Of a stretch of 64,000 bases of DNA, positions 12,201-22,016 are shown one piece after another. The notes beneath the pieces are model-generated. The model worked only from the letters and a program-made list of their open reading frames with translations, was not told the DNA's origin and searched no databases. The stretch is taken from NCBI GenBank assembly GCA_033064195.1, contig JARBJD010000024.1, positions 248,001 to 312,000 on the forward strand, given 5' to 3'. Position numbers and translations under genes: made by a program. Each line of letters begins with the position of its first letter. Positions within the stretch are counted from its first letter, which is position 1. The DNA is from Blattamonas nauphoetae. Its lineage: Eukaryota; Preaxostyla; Oxymonadida.

Positions 12201-12681
12201 AATGATAAAAATATAAATCAGCAAGAAATCGTTGTTGTACGGCCTGATGAACATGTACGGCCTGATGAGGGGACTATTAGAATGACAGGCATATGAAGAA
12301 CGAAATCCATCGTTGGTTGGTAGTATTGAGATATTTGGAGGATTTTGACCAGTGTGGCCATGAATTCACACGATAGCTCACCATCGATGACCGAATAGCG
12401 GTTGACGCACAAATGGCAAATATACTGCTCCGAAGGCATCAGAACTTGCTTCAGAACTGTCTCGTGAACAGCTTGTTGTTCATTCCCATCTTCAATTTTG
12501 AGCTGTGCGAGACCATACGGAGTTGCGAGCCAAATTGTGGTTCTGATGATTGTCAGGATGTGAACGTGAATATTTTTGCCTTCTGTCGATGGGAGAGACT
12601 GTGGATTCAAGGTGATGATTAATTGAGGGACCAGATTAGCTTTGACGAGGGCAAGTCTGACTGGAACAAAACACCACATTA

Positions 12682-14249
12682 CAGTCGGTCGGATTGTTGA
12701 GGAATTTGTAACTCGTCATGTCAAACGTAAAACTGTAGAATTGCATTTTTCATCAAAAAGGAAAAAAGTGTCAAACCTCTGTCTGTCTCATGTGTCGACA
12801 TTCGATTATCTTTCAAAATTTTCATTCATAATTCCATATCAAGATTTCTACATCATTGTTGAGCACATTCTTCAACTTTTTTCGTGATCGTGTGCTGAGA
12901 GAATGAGGAGAGTATTCGATTGGAAAAAAGAAGACAACAAAGGACGATACCGGAACAACTCAGAGAAGACATAGGGTGCTGGGCGCATTCAAGGGTCTCG
13001 TACAACCAGCTTGGGAAAAATGATGATCCAGTCGTGGAGGAAGAAAAGAGCGTATTTTCAAGGAATCAGAAAGCAGTGTACTATGCTTGATAAAAGAAGA
13101 CAGTTGAAGAGAAATATCATGAAATCAAACCTAAATTTTTGATAGAGAATCAGAGAAAACACATCGTTTGGAAATCCGAAGAGCAAACCCATCTGACTTT
13201 ACTAGACTCGATTCAAAACAGATTGTCCAAATTTCAAGAAGTCTGAGGGGAGCTTGTTGAACAGTGATACACAGATTTGATGATGTTCAATTCGGTTCGC
13301 ATATCCAATTTTGTCTCACAAAGTTCCATCCACTCCGGTTTATCAACACGAGTGGAGACGACTTTCAACAGAATGAGAGATTTGCATTGATGTCTGGAAC
13401 TAATTGGTTTGCCGTCTTAATAATTTTGCCAGCCAACAATGTGAATTTCTGAAATCTACACAATTTTGACTCTATTTTCATCTCAAACTTTGAAAGTACA
13501 ACTTCAAAGAAATTAAACGGCAAACCAATTAGTTCCAGACATCAATGCAAATCTCTCATTCTGTTGAAAGTCGTCTCCACTCGTGTTGATAAACCGGAGT
13601 GGATGGAACTTTGTGAGACAAAATTGGATATGCGAACCGAATTGAACATCATCAAATCTGTGTATCACTGTTCAACAAGCTCCCTCAGACTTCTTGAAAT
13701 TTGGACAATCTGTTTTGAATCGAGTCTAGTAAAGTCAGATGGGTTTGCTCTTCGGATTTCCAAACGATGTGTTTTCTCTGATTCTCTATCAAAAATTTAG
13801 GTTTGATTTCATGATATTTCTCTTCTACTGTCTTCTTTTATCAAGCATAGTACACTGCTTTCTGATTCCTTGAAAATACGCTCTTTTCTTCCTCCACGAC
13901 TGGATCATCATTTTTCCCAAGCTGGTTGTACGAGACCCTTGAATGCGCCCAGCACCCTATGTCTTCTCTGAGTTGTTCCGGTATCGTCCTTTGTTGTCTT
14001 CTTTTTTCCAATCGAATACTCTCCTCATTCTCTCAGCACACGATCACGAAAAAAGTTGAAGAATGTGCTCAACAATGATGTAGAAATCTTGATATGGAAT
14101 TATGAATGAAAATTTTGAAAGATAATCGAATGTCGACACATGAGACAGACAGAGGTTTGACACTTTTTTCCTTTTTGATGATAAATGCAATTCTACAGTT
14201 TTACGTTTGACATGACGAGTTACAAATTCCTCAACATTCCGACCGACTG
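12682..14249. mobile_element. Foldback DNA transposon, 1,568 bp with 735-bp arms and TA duplication
   Basis: Bases 12682-13416 and 13515-14249 are inverted copies that differ at only a few positions (for example near 12693 and 12754), with a 98-bp spacer. The ends read CAGTCGGTCGG and the element is flanked by TA at 12680-12681 and 14250-14251. TA duplications and CAGT-type ends fit a Tc1/mariner-type non-autonomous element. No transposase is present. One frame in the right arm (13564-13800, 78 codons) is open but unrecognised. The near-identity of the arms implies a recent insertion or recent arm homogenisation. Confidence 0.88.
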
Positions 14250-14673
14250 TATCAGAGAAGTGAGCATCTCCATTGTGGCTGTGGTGATAATCTGACTGGG
14301 TGAGGAAATGAGCACTGCAATGGACTGTATGAAGTTTGTCGACGAATCATCAGAGGGCGATGCAAGACTGCTTAGAAAAGCTGGTGCCGATTTTTCGTCC
14401 TCCGGTTCAATAGATTCCAGAAATTTCACCGCTTTTGCTTCAAGAGAGTCATCAAGTGCAGGCTGCAACTTCACGGTGGCAACCAGAGACCGAAAGACAA
14501 CGGCCTTTTCGGGCATAGTTTCTTGTTTTTCTTCTTCGCTCCAATTCAGGAAAGCAGAACTGTCTCGAGAACATAACGCGCTGTTGTGAGAGATAGCAGA
14601 ACAAGGAGAACCAGTCGAGTAGATCATATTGGGACTAACAATTGTCTTTCGGTCTGATTCTTTCTCATATCGT

Positions 14674-14686
14674 TCGTTATGGGTCA
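14674..14686 (-). promoter_or_regulatory. Family A upstream motif, relic
   Basis: TGACCCATAACGA lies on the minus strand upstream of the split family A copy. It matches the element found 22-23 bp before the ATG of the intact copies. Here the expected ATG position (about 14650) has decayed. Confidence 0.55.
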
Positions 14687-14821
14687 GAGAAATGTTGGGT
14701 GAAATAAGGAGTTTGAGATGAAATACATGTCCAAAAAAGGAATAACAGAACATTGCATCAAGATAAGCCAACCAATCGATGAATGAAGAGGAGATGCAGA
14801 TGTTGAGACTCGTCGTTCATT

Positions 14822-16983
14822 TCACATTGAGTTGTTCATCCCACCCTCCACAGTCACACTTTCAAGGTAATCCACAATCTCTGATTGTGTTTCTTCGTCC
14901 AGTCGCATCAACCATCCTTCCATCGCATCTTCGTGTCCTGCTTCTCGTTGTCTCTCCACTCTTTTCTTCCAGCTCCCTTTCTCATCACTTCTCATCCACT
15001 TGTCATCTTCTCTGATCTTCTTCAGTCTCGGTTCCAAATTCTCCTCGTCTGTCTTCTCCACCAACCACCCCACTTCCCACTCCTCTCTTCCTGTTTCCAC
15101 AATCTCACCATCTTCGAGCAGTTCGTGTTCGAGAATTAATGTTTGTATCAAAAGAGAAGTGATAAGTTTAGGCAAAGCGGGGCCTGGTTGTGTACCATTC
15201 GCAATGAACTCTTCTCGCTGAAGAATAAACTGCAGATACTGATTTGTCGGTTTCAGCACACGTTCAAACTGCATCTTTCGGATTCTCTTCACCATTTCAT
15301 TGTCTTCAGGGCTGACTGGTGGATTTAAAAGCAGATTGTGGATGGTCCAGACGAATCTCACATGGAACTCTCCGTTTGTGGTCGGAACGACCATTGGCTT
15401 GGATGTGTTGATCACTCGTTGAATTAGATTCTCGTCCAGCATGTGAGGGATTAAGATAGCGAAAGTTGATGTGAGGTTGACAATCATTCGAAGATGGTGA
15501 GAGTTGGGCGAAGAGTGACGGCATGATCTCTCCAAAAGAGAGCACAGCTGCGGAATGTCGGAGAAGACGGACTCGATCACTGGATGGAATGAATTCCAAC
15601 CATGATATGCAATCGAGGCTGCACCGGACCACGACAAGTCGAGAACTGTGATCAACAGGTCAGTTCGATCTGAAGATAGACAATTCGATTCACATTTCAG
15701 CTGCCGAAGCAGATCGAGGCAGATGACGATGGTGGATTTGAGAAGAGGAACATATTCACTGTCGATCAGAATCTGGAAAAGATGAGGAGAGACAATGACA
15801 TACGTTTTGAAAGGTGATGTCCGAGTTTGAGAGCATGGTTCCGATGAGACTGAATTCTTCAACGATAATAGGTATAATAGTGTTTTCGGTATGATTGAGC
15901 GATTTTTTGGGAAGTCCAGGGGATTGAGCAGAGAAGGTTGGACGGGCAGATGAGGGATCTGTGAAGAGTGATGTAATTTCCGAAACATCTGCGGAGAGCG
16001 CTGCACACAGCCGTCCTGCGAATGGAACAAGCTCCGATGAACTTGCAGTCGAAGCAGAGGGCACTTTGAGTTTTCGGAGGAATGAGCATGCGTCTGAATC
16101 TGACTTGCATCGTGTGGAGAGTGCTGTGAGTACAGATTTTGACATTCTGAGACTTTGTGAGAAACATAGCTGGACAAGAATGGTCAAAGGTGGATGTGAT
16201 GATCTATGACACCTACAATAATCAAGAAAGGTGAAAAAGTCGGTTTTGTGGCGAGTGAAGAAGGTAGAAGTCGATCGAAGAGTGGAAGTCAAGATCACCA
16301 AAAAATTACCGATCTGGAACGAGAAGAAGTGAAAAATGATTGGTAGCAAACTTCAGTGAGCACATTATCATCTAAATCTGACATCATCCATTCGAGAAAG
16401 AAGGAGGGAATCGAAGATGCACAGATGCGATCCAATTCATCTTTTGATGCCTTCCCTAATCGAAATGATCAAAATGAAATGTCTAGATGAACAGAAAACA
16501 TTGTCAGACCAATGTGAGACAACAATTTCGGGAGTGTAGTCTGAAAAATGCTGACAACAAGAGAATCACACCGGAACATCACATGGTTTGGCTTTTTCAC
16601 AATATTGTTCTAGAGGGTTGATGTACTCAATTTCAAGTATTGTTGAGAGCGCCCAATCAGATTCTGTGAACATTAGCAACGAGATAGAAATAAAAGCCAG
16701 TCAGGTTCAAACCTGTCACAAGCACGAGGAGATCCTTGAGCATCATGGAATGTATTGCTTGAAAGTCGCCACAAATCTGACTTAGAATCACTTTAAGAAA
16801 GTTCTGGAAAAAATAGAGTTTGATATCCGAAGAGAGAGGACAAACTCTTTGTTTCGCTTTTTCGATGTCAACATGGGGACGTGAAGAGGGAAAATTGACG
16901 TTCACGGTGTAGTGGTGCGATGGATTGAAGGGTAGAGGACCGTAGAACAGATCAAAAGTCTGATTGAACTGTTGGCGTCTCAT
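14822..16983 (-). CDS. Family B helical (HEAT-like) protein, six exons, about 618 aa
   Basis: Six exons can be joined with conserved GT/AG borders and matching phases: 16983-16713, 16663-16572, 16540-16510, 16455-16310, 16169-15804 and 15772-14822, giving 1,857 coding bases. The introns are 49, 31, 54, 140 and 31 bp. The protein starts MRRQQFNQ, is largely alpha-helical with Leu/Ile-rich repeats reminiscent of HEAT/ARM proteins, and ends in a charged region (EEWEVGWLVEK, KKIREDDKWM, HEDAMEGWLMRLDEE). The same C-terminal layout occurs in the five-exon gene at 59.5 kb (EVWEVTWMTEI, RGLDDAIEAKM), and in shorter form in family A. No catalytic motif is seen and the function is unknown. The 140-bp intron is the least certain part of the model. 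The CK1-like gene at 17143 runs divergently. Confidence 0.72.
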
Positions 16984-17142
16984 GATGATTCGAATTTGGT
17001 TCGATCAACAGAGACAATCCATTCAGCCTTTTTAGCTGCTTCAGAGGCTTTTCTCATTATCACGACGCTATTTTGACTCTTTCTCTCACTGATAGGTTGA
17101 ATCTATTTCACAAGGTGTTTTGGTGAAGGAAACAGAAAGAAA

Positions 17143-17631
17143 ATGAAATTTATTGGGGTGGAACTTTTGGTTGACAATTTGCGGTGTGTTCTTCAGCCAC
17201 TCGCCTTTCCCTATTTTCGTTGGAAAGTCATTCTCTTCATTTGAGATGTTCTAATCATAATTTCAGCCATGTCTCTTCCTTCTTCTCTCAGAACGATCAT
17301 CACTCATTCCATCAACAATCGTCTTCCTGTCGCTCTTCAACAACACTATGCGCTCTCCATGCTGTCCTGCATTGAGTCCCTGCATGAACTTGGGTGGATG
17401 CACATCAATATCTCGCCTGTTTGTCGTTTTTTGCTTTCTTCATTTGTGGTCCTTTCTTCGATTCAGGAACATTTCGTTCACCGGAATAATAGTTCAGCTG
17501 AGAATGAACTTGTTTTGATTGCTTTCTCGCACGCAACCGATCCAATGCTCGTCCGTCACAGATCCGTGTTCATTTCTCGTCCTGGCTTCTCGAGCGGTTT
17601 AGTTTGGAGTAGAATCTCAAGTGATGAATGA
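17143..17631 (+). CDS. CK1-like pseudokinase fragment, three exons
   Basis: Exons 17143-17218, 17267-17418 and 17467-17631 join in phase through two 48-bp introns. The product (about 130 aa) starts MKFIGVELLVDNLRC, matching the hinge of casein kinase 1 (MDLLGPSL-type), then LQQHYALSMLSCIESLHELGW leads into the catalytic loop. That loop reads HINISPEHF where active CK1 has HRDIKPENF, so the catalytic Asp and Lys are replaced. The DFG position reads IAFSHA. The N-lobe with the Gly-rich loop and Lys is not visible upstream. It is therefore a shortened, catalytically dead kinase relative, or a relic still spliced. Family identity is by eye. Confidence 0.6.
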
Positions 17632-17754
17632 AGAGAGGAGTGAAGGTCATAGAAGTTGATGATGGTTCAAAGAGAGCGAAAGAGGAAGACAGTCGAGGCG
17701 AACACGGCTTGTGCATCGAAAGAACAGCCAGCAGCACGCTATACGCCGAGAGTG

Positions 17755-18445
17755 GTGAGGGAGAGGCAGAGGGGAGAGGGAGGGTGCGGGTGGTGAGGGA
17801 GAGGCAGAGGGGAGTGGGAGGGTGCGCGTGGTGAGGGAGAGGCAGAGGGGAGTGGGAGGGTGTGGGTGGTGAGGGAGAGGCAGAGGGGAGAGGGAGGGTG
17901 TGGGTGGTGAGGGAGAGGTAGAGGGGAGTGGGAGGGTGCGCGTGGTGAGGGAGAGGCAGAGGGGAGTGGGAGAATGTGGGTGGGGAGGGAGAGGCAGAGG
18001 AGAGTGGGAGGGTGTGGGTGGGGAGGGAGAGGCAGAGGGGAGTGGGAGGGTGTGGATGGTGAGGGAGAGGCAGAGGGGAGTGGGAGGGTGCGGGTGGTGA
18101 GGGAGAGGCAGAGGGAGAGGGAGGGTGTGGTGGTGATGGAGAGGTAGAGGGAGTGGGAGGGTGTGGGTGGTGAGGGAGAGGCAGAGGGGAGTGGGAGGGT
18201 GTGGGTGGTGAGGGAGAGGCGGAGGGAGTGGGAGGGTGTGGGTGGTGAGGGAGAGGCAGAGGGGAGTGGGAGGGTGAAGGTGGTGAGGGAGAGGCAGAGG
18301 GGAGTGGGAGGGTGTGGGTGGTGAGGGAGAGACAGAGGGGAGTGGGAGGGTGTGGGTGGTGAGGGAGAGGCAGAGGGGAGTGGGAGGGTGAAGGTGGTGA
18401 GGGAGAGGCAGAGGGGAGTGGGAGGGTGTGGGTGGTGAGCGAGAG
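17755..18445 (+). repeat. 38-bp G-rich minisatellite, about 18 units
   Basis: The tandem unit is 38 bp and begins GTGAGGGAGAGGCAG. Each unit contains four closely spaced runs of three or more G on the plus strand, a canonical G-quadruplex pattern. Units differ by single bases and a few short deletions (near 18105-18160). The complementary strand is open in more than one frame as Pro/His/Leu/Ser-rich sequence, which is an artefact of the repeat. The array lies 3' of family A copy A1. The same unit forms a second array at 26888-27290. Confidence 0.92.
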
Positions 18446-18611
18446 GCAGAGAGAGGTGGACAAAGGCGGGCTGTGAACGACAGTGAAAACGAAGAGAGGG
18501 CGAGAGTGGCGTGGAAATTGTGAAAAGACGAAGAAGAGATGCGGGGGAAGGTCGAGGGTGGAGAGTGAATGGTTTAAGTTTGTTCGAGTCTTCGCTGGTT
18601 CCTGTTTGTTT

Positions 18612-19954
18612 CTATGACTCTTTGCTGATGTTCATGCCCTGCAAGTTGTTCCACCTGATCGAATTGCCAACGAGCCTGAACCCTGAGAGTTCATTTTGGT
18701 CGTCTCTCAGCTTTTCCTCAGTCACATCTTCGATGCCCTCCATTCTCAACATTCGATGCACTCTCTTCCTTAGCTGTCGAAAGTCTCCCCTTGTTCGGTT
18801 CCATTTCTTCTGGCAATAGGCAATTAAATGCAGACAATCCTCGATTGTTTCATCATTTTCGACGAATGAGAGATTGCTTGGAATTGTGAGAATTATTGGT
18901 CGGCGAAGAACGAAATCCATTGTTGGCTGAAAAGAAGAAGATATTTCGAGGAGAGCAGCAAGAAAAGTCATGAACCGCGTGGATAGATCTTCATCGATGA
19001 TCGAAAAGCGGTTCACGCACAAATTGTGGATATACAGTTCCGATGGTGCGAGAACTTGCTTCAGAACCATCTCGCGAACATCTTGTTGCTCAGAGGGATC
19101 TTCAACTTCGAGTTTTTGGAGACATTCAGGAGAGGCGAGCCAGGAAGAAAAGGAGATGATTTTTATGAGATATTTGTGGATTGTCGCTTTCTCTGAAAAA
19201 GAAAGAGACTGTGGATTGATGGTGTACATGAGTTGGGGTATCAGATCAGCTCTGACGAGGGTAAGTTGGACGATGGTCGAACATGTTTCGATCAGATGTC
19301 CGAGCATCTTCATTGATGCTGTAGTGATGACAAGATTGGGCGAAGAAATCAGAATCATCATGGATTGTACGTATTCTGCCAAAGGTTCATCAGATCTCGA
19401 TGCAAAACTGTTGAGAAAAGCATCAGCGAGTTCTTCATCACGAACCTCGAAAGATCGAAGAAGTTTCACGGCTTTCGTTTCAAGAGAGATATCTAATACT
19501 GGGTGAGACTTCATTGTGGCAACCAGAGACCGAAAGACAACTGCCTTTTCGGAGTCAGTTTCAAGTTCTTCTTCATTCCAATTCATGAAATGAGAGCAAT
19601 CTATCGGGAATAATTCACGAGGAGAGGACAGATAAGAGCGTTCTTTACTTGGGGAAGTGTCTGCATTTGTGTTCTTTTCGTTTTCGAGTTTAGATTTCAG
19701 TTCAGCGATCATCTCATTCTGTTGATGAATCTGCTTCTGGTGAACAATGATAGTCTGCTTGAATGCCTCACAATCACTTTCGACTTGATCTAAACGTTTC
19801 TGGAGGGTTTGATTCTGCTCTTTCAAGGCATACATGTCTCTCACGAATTGTTGGAAAGTCTCAAACAAATGAATCACGTAATAGAATTGAAGTCATGAAA
19901 AGAAAGAAGAGAACATACAAGTTTATGTGGAATATCAGCGTCAAAAGCTGTCAT
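18612..19954 (-). CDS. Family A protein A1, two exons, about 427 aa, coiled-coil N-terminus
   Basis: Exon 1 (19954-19919) encodes MTAFDADIPHKL. The intron starts GTATGT, and exon 2 continues to the stop at 18612. Compared with copy A2, the original 3' splice AG (now TG at 19867-19866) is lost. The next AG, six bases on, keeps frame, making the intron 19918-19860. A coiled coil follows (ALKEQNQTLQKRLDQVESD, HQQNEMIAELKSKLE), then the family core: HFMNWNEEE, EKAVVFRSLVATMKSHP, TTASMKMLGHLIETC, VREMVLKQVLAPSELY, HRMLRMEGIEDVTEEKL, and the end NNLQGMNISKES. The core is helical, without enzyme motifs, and its function is unknown. The upstream motif sits 23 bp before the ATG. Confidence 0.75.
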
Positions 19955-19977
19955 CCAGGTTGGACCTAAGTGATGAC

Positions 19978-19990
19978 ACACGTTATGGGT
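19978..19990 (-). promoter_or_regulatory. Family A upstream motif before A1
   Basis: ACCCATAACGTGT on the minus strand, 23 bp upstream of the ATG at 19954. It is one base off the common form ACCCATAACGAGT. Confidence 0.65.
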
Positions 19991-20015
19991 TAGTAAAATG
20001 TACGAAACTCTGATA

Positions 20016-20745
20016 CTATGATGAAATAGGCACCAAAAGAACTCCCATCGTCCCTCCAATTTCTTCTGTCGTTGTCACACTCACAACAGCCAGCATCTGT
20101 TCCTCGTCAAACTGGATGTCGACGTAGGAGAGTGTTGGAATGGATTCGATTGGTGTGATGAGACTATTGTCGAAAGTATGATCAGAAATGCAGTACACGT
20201 TTTTTTCGCCAGGTGTGGCATCGCAGTGACTGAACACTCCTTCAGAGACGACCTGAGCGAGCTTCAGAGTGCAGAAGAAGACATCTTGTCCAGATGAGGC
20301 GGATGGCGACCTGCACTCACGAAACGGGACGAATGAGAAGCTGACAGTGGCCTCGTAGTCCACCCCAACCGCTCCACCCGATCCGACGCAGAGCAGAGGA
20401 CGAATGCACAGTTGGAGAGTGTGCTGTGTGTGCCATTTGAGAGAGTGTGGGCTCCGTCGGATTGAGCTTGGCCCTTCTCAAGGAAGCTGTCTGTGATTGT
20501 CACTGATGTGAACACCAGACTGATCATCCGCCAGTGCTGATGTGTGTCCCTTTTGAATAGCATTCCGAGAGAGAGGACCGTCGCAGTTCGAAAGATTGCG
20601 CAGAGTCTGCAATGCCCCTGACGCAGATGGCTCCCCCTTCAAAGTGGTCGGCGTTCACTTGGCATCTCCGGAAGAAGCAGTCCTGCACGGAGAGTCAAAA
20701 TGTGCATCCAATTTCAAAAAGAAGACGATTGAGGGCGTTGAAGGA
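20016..20745 (-). pseudogene. Beta-helix surface protein fragment upstream of A1
   Basis: The minus strand reads CFFRRCQVNADHFEGGAICV, then LSECYSKGTHISTGG, and after at least one frame change SGGAVGVDYEATVSFSFVPF, ending MGVLLVPISS and a stop at 20016. Gly-Gly-Ala phrases, regularly spaced Cys and short beta coils are as in the giant proteins at 40 and 50 kb. The last bases (TTTGGTGCCTATTTCATC) are also found upstream of A2 (about 25395-25412), so this gene tail was duplicated together with A1/A2. Confidence 0.6.
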
Positions 20746-22016
20746 GGTTGTTGGAGGGAGAGACGAGGTGGAGAAAGGCGGGTTGTGAATGACAGTGAAA
20801 ACGAAGAGAGGGCGAGAGTGGCGTGGAAATTGTGAGAAAATGGAGGAGAGACACGAGAGGTCGGTGAATATGGAGAGTGAAGGGTTTAATTGTGTTCGAG
20901 TCTTCTCTGGTTCATTTCTGTTTCTATTCCTGTTCCGGATGGTTCATACCCAGCAGGTTGTTCCATGTGATCGAGTATTCAACAATATTTCCTCCGATGA
21001 ATGAGTGTGTGTCGTTTTGCAGCTTTTCCTCCATCACATCTTCGATGCCCTCCATTCTCAACATTCGATGCATTTTCATCCACATATGTCGCCCTTCCCC
21101 CCTTGTTGCGTTCCGTTCCCGCTGGGGAATGGCCATTTCATCCAGAAACTCCTCAATTTGGAGATCATCTTCGAAGAATGTGAGACAACTTGGAATCGTG
21201 AGAAATATTGGCAGATGAAGAACAAATTCCAGTGTCCGTTGATAATATGGACATATTTGGAGGAGTCGGGCGAGGAGTGTCTTGAATTGTTTGGAATGCC
21301 ATGGATCGTTGATCGAGAATCGGCTCACGCACAAATGGCGGATATATTGTTCCGAAGGAATGAGAACTTGCTGCAAAACAGTCTCGTGAACTGCTTGTTG
21401 CTCAGAGGGATCTTCAATTTCGAGTTCTTCAAAAAATTCCGGAGTGGTGAGCCCGAAACAATCGATGATGCTTTGCAGGAGATATTCGTGGATATCCGCT
21501 TTCTCTGCAAACGAAATAGACTGTGGATGACTATTGACGATGAGTTGAGGAATAAGATCAGCTTTGACGAGGGTAAGTCGGACGATAGCCGAACAGTTTC
21601 TGATCAGATGTCCGAGCATCTTTATTGCTTTCGATGTGATGATCTGACTGGGTGTGGATATGAGTACAATCATGGACTGAACGAAGTCTCCCAAAGCTTC
21701 ATCAGAGATCGATGCAAGACTGTTGAGAAAAGCATCTGGTGTGTATGGATACTTCAAAACGACGTATTCAAGAAATTTCACGGCTTTAACTTCCAGAGAG
21801 GCATCTAACACTGGCTGGAACTTCACAGTTGCAACGAGAGATCGAAAGACAACTGCATTTTCCGGGTCAGAGTCGTATTCTTCTTCAGTCCAATTTAGGA
21901 AAGCAGAACGATCGATTGGGAATGATTCACGAGTAGCGGACAGAGAAGAGCGTTCGTCACTTGGGGAAGTGTCTGGATTTGTGTTCTTTCCGCTTTCGAG
22001 TTTAGAGGTCAGGTCA

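Larger units (their letters stand above)
12218..14687 (-). pseudogene. Family A copy split by a foldback element and truncated at its 3' end
   Basis: The 5' part on the minus strand (about 14627 down to 14252) gives the family N-terminal region: SSAFLNWSEEE, KAVVFRSLVATVKLQPALD, TTATMEMLTSLI. The remainder (12679 down to about 12262) picks up at WCFVPVRLALVKANLVPQL and runs through EQQAVHETVLKQVLMPSEQY to HMPVILIVPS, where homology stops near 12262 in a 15-bp direct repeat. The foldback element at 12682-14249 lies between them, flanked by TA on both sides, and the codons meet in frame (LI then MWC, where other copies have LIEWC). The family upstream motif is still visible at 14674-14686, but no ATG sits at the usual distance. 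Confidence 0.8.

Noticed and set aside
13564-13800. 78-codon ORF in the foldback arm as a transposase
   Set aside because: Too short, no DDE/DDD pattern or helix-turn-helix, and it is present as an inverted copy in both arms.
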